Position numbers and translations under genes: made by a program. Shown here piece by piece: positions 14,672 to 24,136 of a stretch of 64,000 nucleotides of DNA. The stretch is from an uncultured Collinsella sp. (lineage in GTDB: Bacteria; Actinomycetota; Coriobacteriia; Coriobacteriales; Coriobacteriaceae). The notes beneath the pieces are model-generated. The model had not been told where the DNA came from. It ran no database searches and saw only the letters and a program-made list of their open reading frames with translations. Each line of letters starts with the position of its first letter. Positions within the stretch are counted from its first letter, which is position 1. Where the stretch lies: contig UQLD01000009.1 of NCBI GenBank assembly GCA_900541855.1, positions 26,508 to 90,507 on the forward strand. The letters run 5' to 3'.

Positions 14672-15925
14672 CTAGTCCGCGAGCTTTTCCACCTGGTCGA
14701 GCATCTTGTCAAGCTTGGCCTTTGCTTCGGCCTTGACCTTCTCGGCCTCCTCGTGGGCCTTGGCCTTCTGAGCGGCCTTTTCCTCGGCCTCGGGGTCGAC
14801 AACGACCAGATTGGACGCATCGTGCTCGACCAGCTTGAGCGCATGATCGGGGCACACCTTGACGCAAGCTCCGCAACCTAGGCAATACGTGGACTCCAGT
14901 GCAAAGCGACCGCTTCCCACCAAATCGCAGGCAAACGTGGGGCACACGTTGACGCACTCGCCGCACGACGTGCACTTGTCAAAATCGCATTCCGGTGTGC
15001 TCACCTGCATATTCTGGGCAAGCTCGGGGTGGTTCTGCAGCGTCGAGAGCACCAGCTGCCGCCCGTGCGTGAGCGAACGGCGACGCTTGGTCGTCGTGGT
15101 GCCGCACATGGTGTTGAGTGTGCGCTCGAGCTGCGTGATCTGGTGACGGTGGGCCTTCAACTTCTGCGTCACCGAGGCCAGTGCCGCCGTCGCCGGGTTG
15201 AGCTTAGTCACGGTTAGGCCCGTGGTGCGGGCAATCTTATCCATGTACTCCTTGCGCTCGTACTCGCGGCGCTTATGGCACTTGAGGCTCTTGGGGTCGA
15301 CCTCCAGGCCCATGCCCGTGCCGGACCACTCCTCGGCCTTCGCAATCGCCTCGCCCAGAATGTCCTCACCGCCGGTGTTGCGACACTTATCGCACACGCC
15401 TAGTGGCAGGTAGACGCTCACGTTGGGATAGTCAGCCAGTACCGAGAACCAGGTCTCAGCAGTAATATCGCCCACGCAGGCGACGACGACCTCGTTCTCG
15501 CGCGGCATGCGCTTAAGAGCGCGCGTGCAGGTGACGTAGGCGGTCTCGTGGCTCGTAGCAGCAGAGACAATATCGTCATACAGGTTTTTAGGCGCCAGGC
15601 GCGGCGAGATGATCGCCTCGGTCGGACAGGCAGCGGCGCACAGACCGCACTTGCGACAGGAGTCGAGAATCTCGATGGAGTCTTCCTCGACCTCGATAGC
15701 GTTGACCGGGCACACGTCCATGCACGCGGTGCAGCCGCTCTTTTCGTTTTTGCAGGTCAAGCACGGAATGGTGTTGCCGCGCGGGCGCTCCTTGTAGTCG
15801 GCAGGATTCCACTGCGGCGCCGATGGATCGAGTGCATCGGTCACGCCGCCAAGCGGGTTTTTAAGAAAGTCGAAACCCTTGCTGATCTCGATAATGTCAT
15901 CAAACAGATCGTGTTCCTGCGCCAT
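14672..15925 (-). CDS. Multi-cluster 4Fe-4S ferredoxin-type protein
   Basis: A 417-aa iron-sulfur protein. The start at 15925 (MAQEHDLF) has GGGAGG upstream; the longer frame is not needed. Two 4Fe-4S motifs lie near the N-terminus (CLTCxxxxxxCTACMDVCP at about 55-72, CRKCGLCAAACP at about 90-100), and two near the C-terminus (CTSCGECVNVCP and CLGCGACVKVCP at about 320-365). The middle has more cysteines (VCDKCRNTGGED) and a basic helical part. The tail is a lysine-alanine-glutamate-rich coiled coil. It probably passes electrons between oxidoreductases; partners are not encoded nearby, unless the dehydrogenases upstream count. Confidence 0.85.
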   Translation of the reverse strand: MAQEHDLFDDIIEISKGFDFLKNPLGGVTDALDPSAPQWNPADYKERPRGNTIPCLTCKNEKSGCTACMDVCPVNAIEVEEDSIEILDSCRKCGLCAAACPTEAIISPRLAPKNLYDDIVSAATSHETAYVTCTRALKRMPRENEVVVACVGDITAETWFSVLADYPNVSVYLPLGVCDKCRNTGGEDILGEAIAKAEEWSGTGMGLEVDPKSLKCHKRREYERKEYMDKIARTTGLTVTKLNPATAALASVTQKLKAHRHQITQLERTLNTMCGTTTTKRRRSLTHGRQLVLSTLQNHPELAQNMQVSTPECDFDKCTSCGECVNVCPTFACDLVGSGRFALESTYCLGCGACVKVCPDHALKLVEHDASNLVVVDPEAEEKAAQKAKAHEEAEKVKAEAKAKLDKMLDQVEKLAD

Positions 15926-16076
15926 GCGCGGCCCCTCCCTGAGCAGTGCAAACAAGCAAGAGATAATGATACGCCATCGGCCCACGACTCGGGCAAATTA
16001 CACGCGGAGCACCTTTGCGGCAAATAGCCCATGGCCTATCGCCGCCTCGATTGCACAAGGTCAATCAAGTGCCAAG

Positions 16077-16583
16077 CTATGCCTCGCACATGAGCTGCAC
16101 GAGTTTTTGTTTGGTCACCTTGGCCTGCTCGTTGGCCATATTGCGCTCGTTTCTAAAGACCGCATTTGCAACACCCTGCAGATCGGCATCGGAAATCTCG
16201 CTGCACGGACCGTCCATCGAAGCCGCCGTGGGGCATACGCACAACGGCAGCTCAGCATAAAACGCAACGGCCTTGGCGATATCGAGCATCTTGCCGCCGC
16301 CAATGCCCACCACCATGTCGCAATACTCGGCCCGGGCTTCCTTGGCCATTTCGACAACGGCATCTTCCGTACACGGACCGTTGTAAATCTTAAAGAACGG
16401 CTCGCTTAGATCATCGTCCAGAAATCCATCGACGATCTGCCTGCACAGCCGATCCTCGGTGCCCTGGTCAAACAAGACGTAAGCAGCGCAGCCCAACCAT
16501 GACAAATACCTGCCCTGACGCGAGAGTTCGCCCGGCCCCTGAACATACCGACCGGGACCGCCGTAAACCATAGGAAGCGCCAT
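16077..16583 (-). pseudogene. Truncated glycerol dehydrogenase paralogue
   Basis: This 168-aa frame matches only the N-terminal NAD-binding half of GldA-type dehydrogenases: GGPGRYVQGPGELSR, then VVGIGGGKMLDIAKAVAFY and CPTAASMDGPCSEIS. The next residues (DADLQGVANAVFRNERNMAN) do not continue the fold; the metal-binding histidine half, about 190 residues, is missing. It lies directly downstream of intact gldA and looks like a diverged tandem duplicate with an internal deletion. A trimmed protein with a new role cannot be excluded, since the frame itself is clean. Confidence 0.7.
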
Positions 16584-16651
16584 ACGAGAATCCGCCCTTC
16601 ATCAAACAACGATTGGTGCAAAGTAACCTGACCCCTTTGCGCCATAGCAAA

Positions 16652-16684
16652 AAGGGGCAAAGCCATCTGCTGGCTTTGCCCCTT
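16652..16684 (-). terminator. Terminator after gldA
   Basis: Perfect 14-bp stem AAGGGGCAAAGCCA / TGGCTTTGCCCCTT with a 5-nt loop, followed by TTTTTGC on the minus strand, 12 bp past the gldA stop. Confidence 0.9.
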
Positions 16685-16696
16685 CCTTAGCTTGAT

Positions 16697-17797
16697 TTAC
16701 TCATCCATGAGATAGTAGTGGCCCAGTGCGTCGGCACCCAGGATGGCGTTTGCGACCATCTCGGGCGTCACCTCAAACGGCATGTTGCACATGGTGTCCT
16801 CGGGCGCGCACGCGGCCTCGGCAACAATCATGGCCTTCTCGCGCGTAACCTCGGCAACGCCAAGTTCCTTCATCGTGACCGGCAGGCCCAGCTCAATGCA
16901 GAAGCCCAAGACTTCCTCGAGCTTCTCGGTCGGGGCATCCTCGAGTACCAGCTGGACGATGGTGCCGAAGGCGACCTTCTCGCCGTGATACATGCTGTGG
17001 CACTCGGGCAGCATCGTCAGACCATTGTGGATGGCATGAGCAGCGGCAAGGCCCGAGCTCTCAAAGCCAATACCCGAAAGCAGCGTATTGGCCTCGATGA
17101 TGTGCTCGACGGCAGGCGTGAGCGCACCCTTCTCCAGCGCAACCTTGGCCTTGACGCCATCGGCCATGAGCGTCTCATAGCAGAGCTTGGCGAGCGCCAG
17201 GCCGGCCATTCCGCCCTTACCGCCGGCGCAGGTGCCGCCGTCGGCATCGTGCGTCGCCTGGGCCTCAAAGTAGGTTGCGAGCGCATCGCCCATACCGGAA
17301 ACCGTCAGGCGCACTGGGCTCGCCGCGATAACCGTCGTATCCATCAGGACAATGTTGGGGTTTGCCTTAAGGAAGAGATATTTATCGAACTGGCCGTCGT
17401 CGGTATAGAGCACCGAAAGTGCCGAGCACGGTGCATCGGTCGAAGCAATGGTGGGGCAAATGATAACCGGGGACTCCAGGTAATAGGCGACGGCCTTGGC
17501 GGTGTCGAGGATCTTGCCGCCACCGACGCCGACGATGATGTCGCAACCGTTGTCGCGGGCGAGCGCAACCAGGCGATCGACCTCGCCCTTGGAGCACTCG
17601 CCGTTAAAGTCCTCAAACAGCAGCTCGGCCTTGGCCTCGGCAAAGCCGCCCTCGATCTTGGCACCGACGCGCTTCTTGCCCGAAGGCGTCACGATGACGA
17701 GGGCCTTAGCGCCGAGCGGCTCGACATAGGAGCCGAGCTTGGCGAGCTCGTCCGGACCCTGGATGTACTTGCTGGGGCTATTGAAAATTGCAGCCAT
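16697..17797 (-). CDS. gldA: Glycerol dehydrogenase
   Basis: A 366-aa zinc-dependent, NAD-linked enzyme oxidising glycerol to dihydroxyacetone. The NAD-binding motif is IVGVGGGKILDTAKAVAYY (about 90-110), then CPTIASTDAPCSAL. Metal ligands fit an Asp (about 170) and two histidines in GLAAAHAIHNGLTMLPE and YHGEKVAFGT. The ribosome site is weak (AGAATGGGAT). It has its own terminator, and a truncated paralogue follows. With the Fe-ADH upstream, this makes a fermentative alcohol and polyol oxidoreductase region. Confidence 0.93.
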   Translation of the reverse strand: MAAIFNSPSKYIQGPDELAKLGSYVEPLGAKALVIVTPSGKKRVGAKIEGGFAEAKAELLFEDFNGECSKGEVDRLVALARDNGCDIIVGVGGGKILDTAKAVAYYLESPVIICPTIASTDAPCSALSVLYTDDGQFDKYLFLKANPNIVLMDTTVIAASPVRLTVSGMGDALATYFEAQATHDADGGTCAGGKGGMAGLALAKLCYETLMADGVKAKVALEKGALTPAVEHIIEANTLLSGIGFESSGLAAAHAIHNGLTMLPECHSMYHGEKVAFGTIVQLVLEDAPTEKLEEVLGFCIELGLPVTMKELGVAEVTREKAMIVAEAACAPEDTMCNMPFEVTPEMVANAILGADALGHYYLMDE

Positions 17798-17827
17798 AAC
17801 TATCCCATTCTCTAAAAGAAAAAAGAA

Positions 17828-17859
17828 AGGGGCTCCGTACAGATACGTGCGGAGCCCCT
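17828..17859 (-). terminator. Terminator after the iron alcohol dehydrogenase gene
   Basis: Stem AGGGGCTCCG(C/T)AC / GTACGGAGCCCCT with a 6-nt loop, followed by TTCTTTTTTC on the minus strand. Confidence 0.88.
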
Positions 17860-17880
17860 CGTTACGATAACAAGAGTCGA

Positions 17881-19104
17881 TTAGAAATCGATGTCGGTGT
17901 CGTAGTAGCAGGCCTTGAGGATCTTCTCGAAGTCGGCAGCCTTGGTCTCACGCGGGTTCTCGGGCGTGCAGGCGTCCTGCTCGGCGTTCGCGGCGATCTC
18001 GGGCAGCTTGGCGAGGAACTCCTCCTCGGAAACCATCTGCGGGTTCTCGGCGTCGACCTTCACGCCACCATTCGCGTAATCCTTGATGGACTGCGGAATG
18101 TTGAGCTGGTCGTTGAGGTCGCGAATCTTCTGGACGAGTGCAGCGATGAGCTCCTCGTTGGTCTCGCCGGGAAGGTGCAGGATCTCCTTGGCCACGTAAG
18201 CGTAACGCTCGGCAGCACGGGGATCCTTGGAGTTCCACTGAATGACCTTGCCCAGGTACATGGCGTTAGCGGCACCGTGGATGATGTGGCCGTTCTCGAA
18301 GGCAGCACCGGTCTTGTGAGCCATGGAGTGAACGATGCCGAGCAGGCCCGAGGAGAAGGCGATACCGGCGATGCACTGAGCCTCGTGCATGTGCTGACGG
18401 GCCTCATGGTCGCCAGCATAGGACTTGGGCAGCCACTCGACGATCTCGCGGATGCCGTGCAGAGCGTTGGCGTCGGTGAACATAGAGGCGCAGGTGGAAA
18501 CGTAGGCCTCCATGCAGTGGGTCAGAGCATCCATGCCGGTGTGAGCGCACAGCTTGGCGGGCATGGTGTAGGTGAGCTCGGGGTCGACGATGGCGACATC
18601 AGGGGTGATGTTGAAGTCGGCCAGCGGGTACTTGATGCCCTTGGCGTAGTCGGTAATGACGGAGAACGCGGTGACCTCGGTAGCGGTGCCGGAGGTAGAG
18701 GAGATGGCGCAGAAATGAGCCTTCTGACGCAGCTCAGGGAAGCTGAACGGCTGGATGATGTTGTCGAAGGACTCCTCGGGATACTCGTAGAAGACCCACA
18801 TGGCCTTAGCGGCATCGATGGGCGAGCCGCCACCGATGGCGATAATCCAGTCGGGCTCGAACTCGCGCATGGCCTCGGCGCCCTTCATGACCGTCTCGAT
18901 GGACGGGTCGGACTCGACGCCCTCGAACAGCTTGACCTCGAAGCCGCCTTCCTTAAGGTCGTTCTCGACGTCCTGCAGGAACCCGCCGCGGCGCATAGAG
19001 CTGCCGCCAGAAACGATGATGGCCTTCTTGCCCTTGAGGTTCTTCACCTCGTGGCGAGCGCCCTCACCAAAGTACAGATCGCGAGGATTGGTAAAACGTC
19101 CCAT
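17881..19104 (-). CDS. Iron-containing alcohol dehydrogenase
   Basis: A 407-aa group III alcohol dehydrogenase, likely reducing aldehydes to alcohols with NAD(P)H. The start at 19104 (MGRFTNPRDLYFGEGA) has AGGAGG seven bases upstream. The nucleotide-binding site is IIAIGGGSPIDAAKAMWVF. Metal ligands lie in VDPELT, HTGMDALTHCMEAYVS, GIVHSMAHKTGAAF and HGAANAMYL, the standard Asp-His-His-His set. Butanol dehydrogenase or YqhD-like activity is possible; the substrate cannot be told from sequence. Confidence 0.92.
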   Translation of the reverse strand: MGRFTNPRDLYFGEGARHEVKNLKGKKAIIVSGGSSMRRGGFLQDVENDLKEGGFEVKLFEGVESDPSIETVMKGAEAMREFEPDWIIAIGGGSPIDAAKAMWVFYEYPEESFDNIIQPFSFPELRQKAHFCAISSTSGTATEVTAFSVITDYAKGIKYPLADFNITPDVAIVDPELTYTMPAKLCAHTGMDALTHCMEAYVSTCASMFTDANALHGIREIVEWLPKSYAGDHEARQHMHEAQCIAGIAFSSGLLGIVHSMAHKTGAAFENGHIIHGAANAMYLGKVIQWNSKDPRAAERYAYVAKEILHLPGETNEELIAALVQKIRDLNDQLNIPQSIKDYANGGVKVDAENPQMVSEEEFLAKLPEIAANAEQDACTPENPRETKAADFEKILKACYYDTDIDF

Positions 19105-19604
19105 ACTGTGCCTCCTAAACAAGCCCCTCTTAGACTTGCGTATATAACGGAGCACCCAATTGGCTCCGTTAGGACCGGTTTGCGCGTTGCCGGCGATGAC
19201 AATGCGCGATGTCTAAACGTCTCAACGCTCAGACAAACACTATTTTACCGTTCTGGTTGGTCAGTTATTCACCTAAAGCCGCCAATGATGAAACGTTTTT
19301 TCTATCCCTGAAGACCCTTGTGCGGCATTCATACTCCCAAGCTGGGCAAACGTTTTATCAAGGTTGACTACATATCCCGGGCAGGACTGTGCCCCTCCAA
19401 AATATGCACCGTTCGCCGCCAAAAATCGACCGTTTGCGGCACCGTGATACCACTCGGCCGTCCATGGTGCCGACATTTGTGTGACATCCGACTTCGTGGT
19501 GCAAAGGTGCAAGTCCAAGTGCGGCACCCCCGGTGTGCCACATGCGGGTAAACTAGAACCTTATATAGAAACATCTGAACCCTAACCGCAGCAAAGGAGG
19601 CCCC
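19105..19604. other. 500-bp intergenic stretch, no gene seen
   Basis: No convincing coding frame. The segment holds the divergent promoters of the Fe-ADH gene and the gene at 19605, and several ACGTTT-containing sites (for example CAAACGTTTTATC near 19347). It also has an inverted GGCACC/GGTGCC pair around 19438-19473. An AAAGGAGG ribosome site ends the stretch. Confidence 0.6.
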
Positions 19605-20681
19605 ATGGCATTCGATCCCATTCAAGAGGATTGCCATCGCCTCGTTCTTGAGGCCTTGCGCCGCGACAATATCCCGCTCACCGACGGTGCCGCCGTAGAG
19701 CGTCTGATGGAGCAATTCACCCGCAACCCCGCACCGCTCATCGTGCACGACCGCGACCGCGCCGGGCATCTGATTGCCAAGGTAGTCGAGGCCGTCGACT
19801 ACCGCATTCCCTTTATCCCTGACGATGCCCAGGCAGAGCAGGAAGAGGCAGCTGCCGAGAACATGCTCCGCGAGGCGGCCACACTCGATCCGGCCAACTG
19901 GGATGCCCAGCGCATGCTGACGGCACTCACCGCCGAATCCAACGAGGAATACGTGCAGTATCTGGTGTCCAAGTGCGACGAGGTGGAGCACGATCTGGCG
20001 CTCAAGATCGCCTCGGCGCAGGACCCCTACGAGCGCGAGGCCGCAGGCGACCTTATGCGCCGCCCCTACCTGCGCTGGCTTGCCGCCTTGGCATCACGCG
20101 CCCTCATTAGCGGACGCTACCGCATGTCGCTCGAAGCCGCAAATCGCAGCTTGGACTTTGCCCCCAACGATCCCGCCGGCGTCCGCCACACCGCGATGCT
20201 CGCCATGGCGAAGCTCGAATACCCCGCCGAGGAGCTCAAACGCTTTCGCTCTGCCCACTCCGTGCCGTACCTCGCGAATACCCCGCTGCGCCGCCGCCCC
20301 AAAGATGCAGAGCGCGACTTGGACCCGTGGACGCTCATCGCGCTGATGAGCACTGCCTGGCGCGAGCTGGACTACGAGGGCGCCGAGCGCTACTTGCGCA
20401 TCCTTGCGCGCTCGTGTCCGCACGCAGCCGAGGCACTCTACTTCCAAACCGAGTTTCCCGATGGCGTCTATGCCCGCGTCAACGTGGGCGTGGGCTCGAC
20501 CGACGAGCTTGTCCTTGCGCTGTCCGAGGCGACGCCGGTACTGCAGGAGGGCCTGGGCGCCCCCGACAACGCCAGTTTTGCCGCCTGGGTCGCCACCAAC
20601 GATATCGTGCGTTCCCAAATCGATGAGCGCATACTGCGGGCGGCCGAGCAGGGTTTGCCGTTTAAGGGAGGAGACCTCTAA
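19605..20681 (+). CDS. Unknown TPR-like protein A
   Basis: A 358-aa soluble protein, rich in alanine, leucine and charged helices, with no signal peptide and no membrane segment. Helix pairs around residues 80-120 (AAAENMLREAATLDPANWDA) and 165-200 (MSLEAANRSLDFAPNDPAG) resemble tetratricopeptide repeats. AGGAGG precedes the ATG. Its stop overlaps the start of the next gene by one base (TAATG), so the two are translationally coupled. The pair probably works together, perhaps as a scaffold; I do not recognise the family. Confidence 0.7.
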   Translation: MAFDPIQEDCHRLVLEALRRDNIPLTDGAAVERLMEQFTRNPAPLIVHDRDRAGHLIAKVVEAVDYRIPFIPDDAQAEQEEAAAENMLREAATLDPANWDAQRMLTALTAESNEEYVQYLVSKCDEVEHDLALKIASAQDPYEREAAGDLMRRPYLRWLAALASRALISGRYRMSLEAANRSLDFAPNDPAGVRHTAMLAMAKLEYPAEELKRFRSAHSVPYLANTPLRRRPKDAERDLDPWTLIALMSTAWRELDYEGAERYLRILARSCPHAAEALYFQTEFPDGVYARVNVGVGSTDELVLALSEATPVLQEGLGAPDNASFAAWVATNDIVRSQIDERILRAAEQGLPFKGGDL

Positions 20682-21724
20682 TGGATCCGAGCGTCTACAT
20701 CCCCGCCTACCTGGAGCGCACCTATCTGGCGTCGCACCCCGAGCTCACCGATGCAGCACGCGAGCTTGTCCATAACGACGTAAGCGTCAACCCTCACAAG
20801 TATGCGCAGACCGAGCATGCCCAGGCGCTGCTGTCCTATGCCGGTGTTCATCGCCACCTGCTCGACGAGCTCCATCGCATCGAGGACATGGGCAGCGATG
20901 AGGAGTTTGAACAGACGCGCAACCGCCTGTTCGACGATATGCGCGATGAGCTGCTCAAGATCGTCCGCATCGATGCGTATGTCCTCGATGCCCAGCTGCT
21001 CGCCATCATTTTGGCGGACACGCCCGTCGACGCCTGCCTGGGCGACCTGATGAAGCTCGAGGCGACCACGGCCGATTACCTGCAGCAAAGCGTGTCCGGG
21101 TTCGACATGGAAGCCCCACACTACTGGGCCAATAATGTTATGGCCGACGGTGTCACCGCAGCAGAACTTACCGTGAGCGAGCCGGCTCTTATCGGGTGGC
21201 TTCACACACTCGAGGCCATCTCGCAGCTGTGCATGGCGAGCGCTCGCTACCGTGCTGCCGCCAACTACGCCCGCCGTGTTCTTAAGGCGGAAGGCTACCC
21301 CACCCGAGCTGCCGGCACCGTGTTGCTCGCCCTCGCTCGTCTGGAAGACGAGGACGGCTTTTTTGCCCTGGCCCACCAGCTCGAGGAAGAGATCGGGGCT
21401 GACGCGCTCGAGAACTCTCCTTGGTATCTGCTCGCCCGCACGATTCTGCTGTTCAAAACAAACAAGATGCGTCCGGCGGTGCGTGCGCTGCGTGAGTTCG
21501 CTAACCGCTGCGAGGGCGGTGCGTTCTTCTTACTGAACCCCATGTACCAGACACCGTACCTTCCCTGCCGGCCCGAGCCACACGATCCCTGGGATCTTTC
21601 GCACCAGGCCGTTTGGGAAGCGGACGGTATTATCTCGGACACTCCCGACTTTGCCCCCTGGGCCAATGCCTGCGAAGACGTGTCGCAGCTTGCCCAGGAA
21701 TTTGCGCGCCGCTACGGTTTTTAG
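20681..21724 (+). CDS. Unknown TPR-like protein B
   Basis: A 347-aa helical protein resembling its upstream neighbour in layout: an acidic N-terminal half, a central SARYRAAANYARRVLKAEGY repeat-like helix pair (about 190), and a C-terminal region ending FARRYGF. No catalytic motif, signal peptide or membrane helix is seen. GGGAGGAG lies upstream, within the end of the first gene. The MurT-GatD gene starts 45 bp downstream on the same strand, so the three may form one operon. Function unknown. Confidence 0.7.
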   Translation: MDPSVYIPAYLERTYLASHPELTDAARELVHNDVSVNPHKYAQTEHAQALLSYAGVHRHLLDELHRIEDMGSDEEFEQTRNRLFDDMRDELLKIVRIDAYVLDAQLLAIILADTPVDACLGDLMKLEATTADYLQQSVSGFDMEAPHYWANNVMADGVTAAELTVSEPALIGWLHTLEAISQLCMASARYRAAANYARRVLKAEGYPTRAAGTVLLALARLEDEDGFFALAHQLEEEIGADALENSPWYLLARTILLFKTNKMRPAVRALREFANRCEGGAFFLLNPMYQTPYLPCRPEPHDPWDLSHQAVWEADGIISDTPDFAPWANACEDVSQLAQEFARRYGF

Positions 21725-21769
21725 TGACGCACTCGACCCGACCATGTCGTTTACGTTAGGAACGGTTTC

Positions 21770-23947
21770 ATGAACCTCCGCTCATCTCTTGCCTGCACCT
21801 CGAGCGATATCGCCCGCTGGGGGCTGCGCTCCGTCCTTAAGCGCCAGGGCGGCGTACTCCCCGGCCGCATCGCCATGAAGATCGACCCCGAGCTGCTGAG
21901 CGACCTCGCGGGCCTTGTCGACCGCAGCGTGGTAATCACCGGCACCAACGGTAAGACCACCACCTCCAACCTCATCGCCGACGCCGTTGCCGCCAGCGGC
22001 GCCACCGTGGTATGCAACCGCGCCGGCAACAACATGGAGCCGGGCGTGGTGGGCGCGTTGCTCGAGGCGCGCGGCAACCTTAAGCGAACCGCCAGCAGCA
22101 AGCGCGTAGGCGTCTTTGAGTGCGATGAGCTCTACACGGTGCGTGTCCTGCCCAAGCTCAAACCGACCTACTTTGTGCTGCTCAACCTGTTCCGCGACCA
22201 GCTAGACCGCTACGGCGAGATCGACCACACCCAGGACGTCATCGCCCACGCGCTGGAGCTTTCGCCGGCAACGACACTCATCTATAACGCCGACGATCCG
22301 CTGTGCGCCTCGATCGCCGCACGCGTTCCCAACGCGAGTATCGCCTTTGGCATCGACGGTGCCACAGGCACCGAGTCCGATCGCATTAGCGACTCGCGTT
22401 TTTGCTCGCAGTGCAACGCGCCGTTGGAGTACGACTATGTGCAGTACGGCCAGCTCGGAGCCTATCATTGTCCTTCGTGCGGTTGGGGTCGCCCCGCGCT
22501 GCTCCGTCGCGTAACGGACATTGAGCTCACCTGCGACGGCTACGGCTTTGACCTGAACTTTGGACCCGACGCCGACGCACCCGCAACGCACATCGCCACG
22601 CGCTACAACGGCCTGTACATGGTCTATAACGTTGCCGCCGCCTTCTTTGCGGCGCGCGAGTTGGGCGTGGACGCGGCGCATCTGCAGCCCACGCTCGATG
22701 CCTACGTCCCCGCCGGCGGACGCATGGGCCGCTGGGAGATCGCCGGCCGCACCATCGAGGCAAACCTGGCCAAAAATCCCGTGGGCTTCGATCGCCAGAT
22801 CCAGTCCATTAAAACGGCAGGTGGCAGGCTCTGCGCCTTCTTCCTAAACGACAACGACGCCGACGGCCACGATGTCTCATGGATCTACGACGTCGACTTC
22901 GAGCGCATCGCCGATACCCCAGGGCTTGTCGCCTTTGCCGGCGGCACGCGTGCACACGATATGCAGGTGCGCCTCAAGTACGCCGGCATCGATGCCGCAA
23001 TTATCTCGGACGTCGCGCAGGCAATTGGCGCCGTGGCAGACGAGGCTGCCGGCGACACTTTCTACGCCGTCGCCAACTACACGGCCTTCCCGCCGCTGGT
23101 CAAGGAGCTCAACGGACTGAAGGGCGCCACCGCCGACGCTGTTGCCGGGCGCGCCGTGGCCCGCGCCGATGGCAACGCCATCCCTTCCGCCGTCGCGCCG
23201 GTCGAGCTTTCGCGCCCGCTGCGCATCGTCTACCTGTATCCCGATGCCCTCAACCTCTATGGCGACGGTGGCAACGTCATTGCCCTCGAGCGCCGCTGCG
23301 CCTGGCGTGGCATTCCCGTGCGCGTGGACGAGGTCCGTATGGGCGAGTCACTCGATCTCACCGACGCCGACATCGTTATGATGGGCGGTGGCTCCGACCG
23401 CGACCAGTTGGCTGTGGCACGCGAGCTGCTCGCTCAAAAAGACAAGGTTGCGGCCTATGTTGAGGACGGCGGCTCGCTGCTCGCTATCTGCGGCAGCTAT
23501 CAGCTGCTCGGCCGTTCGTACTATATGGGCGAGAATCGCATCGAGGGCCTGGGCGTCATTGCCGCCGAAACCGTGCGCGGCTCCGACCGCCTGATCGGCA
23601 ACGTCGCCGTCAAGACCGACCTGGCACCCGAGCCCTTTGTGGGATTTGAGAACCACGGCGGCCGCACCCTGCTCGATGCAGAGGCCACGCCGCTCGGAAC
23701 GTCCGTCGTCACGGGTACCGGCAACAACGGCGACGATGGCTTTGAGGGCCTCATCTACAAGGGTGTCATCGGCACATACCTACACGGACCGGCACTGCCC
23801 AAGAACCCCGAGCTCGCCGACTGGCTCATTACCCACGCCCTCGAGCGGCGTGGCGATGCACAGGCCGCCGCCCTGCTGCCGCCCAAGCCCCTCGACGACG
23901 CCTACGAGCACGCCGCCCACGACGCCGCCATGAAGCTCCTCCCCTAG
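21770..23947 (+). CDS. murT-gatD: Fused MurT-GatD lipid II isoglutaminyl synthase
   Basis: A 725-aa single chain joining two subunits that are usually separate. Residues 1-440 are MurT: Mur-ligase P-loop VVITGTNGKTTTSNL (55-69), a four-cysteine zinc ribbon (Cys212, 215, 234, 237) and a C-terminal ANLAKNPVGFDRQI with an acidic DVSWIYDVDFE. Residues about 480-715 are GatD, a class I glutamine amidotransferase-like domain with nucleophile Cys574 (LAICGSYQLLG) and His672 (GTYLHGPALPKNP). A 40-residue alanine-rich linker joins them. The enzyme amidates D-Glu of lipid II to D-isoglutamine using glutamine. Length is the sum of both partners. The ribosome site is GGAACGG. Confidence 0.93.
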   Translation: MNLRSSLACTSSDIARWGLRSVLKRQGGVLPGRIAMKIDPELLSDLAGLVDRSVVITGTNGKTTTSNLIADAVAASGATVVCNRAGNNMEPGVVGALLEARGNLKRTASSKRVGVFECDELYTVRVLPKLKPTYFVLLNLFRDQLDRYGEIDHTQDVIAHALELSPATTLIYNADDPLCASIAARVPNASIAFGIDGATGTESDRISDSRFCSQCNAPLEYDYVQYGQLGAYHCPSCGWGRPALLRRVTDIELTCDGYGFDLNFGPDADAPATHIATRYNGLYMVYNVAAAFFAARELGVDAAHLQPTLDAYVPAGGRMGRWEIAGRTIEANLAKNPVGFDRQIQSIKTAGGRLCAFFLNDNDADGHDVSWIYDVDFERIADTPGLVAFAGGTRAHDMQVRLKYAGIDAAIISDVAQAIGAVADEAAGDTFYAVANYTAFPPLVKELNGLKGATADAVAGRAVARADGNAIPSAVAPVELSRPLRIVYLYPDALNLYGDGGNVIALERRCAWRGIPVRVDEVRMGESLDLTDADIVMMGGGSDRDQLAVARELLAQKDKVAAYVEDGGSLLAICGSYQLLGRSYYMGENRIEGLGVIAAETVRGSDRLIGNVAVKTDLAPEPFVGFENHGGRTLLDAEATPLGTSVVTGTGNNGDDGFEGLIYKGVIGTYLHGPALPKNPELADWLITHALERRGDAQAAALLPPKPLDDAYEHAAHDAAMKLLP

Positions 23948-23953
23948 CACCCC

Positions 23954-23992
23954 ACCACCACAAAGGGGACAGGCACCTTTGTGGTGGTTTTT
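23954..23992 (+). terminator. Terminator after murT-gatD; member of a dispersed hairpin family
   Basis: Perfect 13-bp stem ACCACCACAAAGG / CCTTTGTGGTGGT with loop GGACAGGCA and a T5 tail. The CAAAGG/CCTTTG core and GACAG loop recur in other hairpins of this window. Confidence 0.88.
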
Positions 23993-24047
23993 CAGTTTGC
24001 CAACGATATGTGAACGGCTAAAAAAGTCTGCTATACTCTTTCCCGCT

Positions 24048-24124
24048 GTCCCCATCGTCTAGCGGCCAAGGACGCCACCCTTTCAAGGTGGATATCGCGG
24101 GTTCGAATCCCGCTGGGGGCACCA
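24048..24124 (+). tRNA. tRNA-Glu (anticodon TTC)
   Basis: A 77-nt cloverleaf with encoded CCA. The acceptor is GTCCCCA/TGGGGGC (one G-T pair), the D arm GTCTAGCGGCCAAGGAC, the anticodon arm CCACC-CTTTCAA-GGTGG, and the T arm GCGGG-TTCGAAT-CCCGC. A -10 element (TATACT, 24032-24037) lies 10 bp upstream. Confidence 0.97.
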
Positions 24125-24136
24125 TTTGAATTGAAG

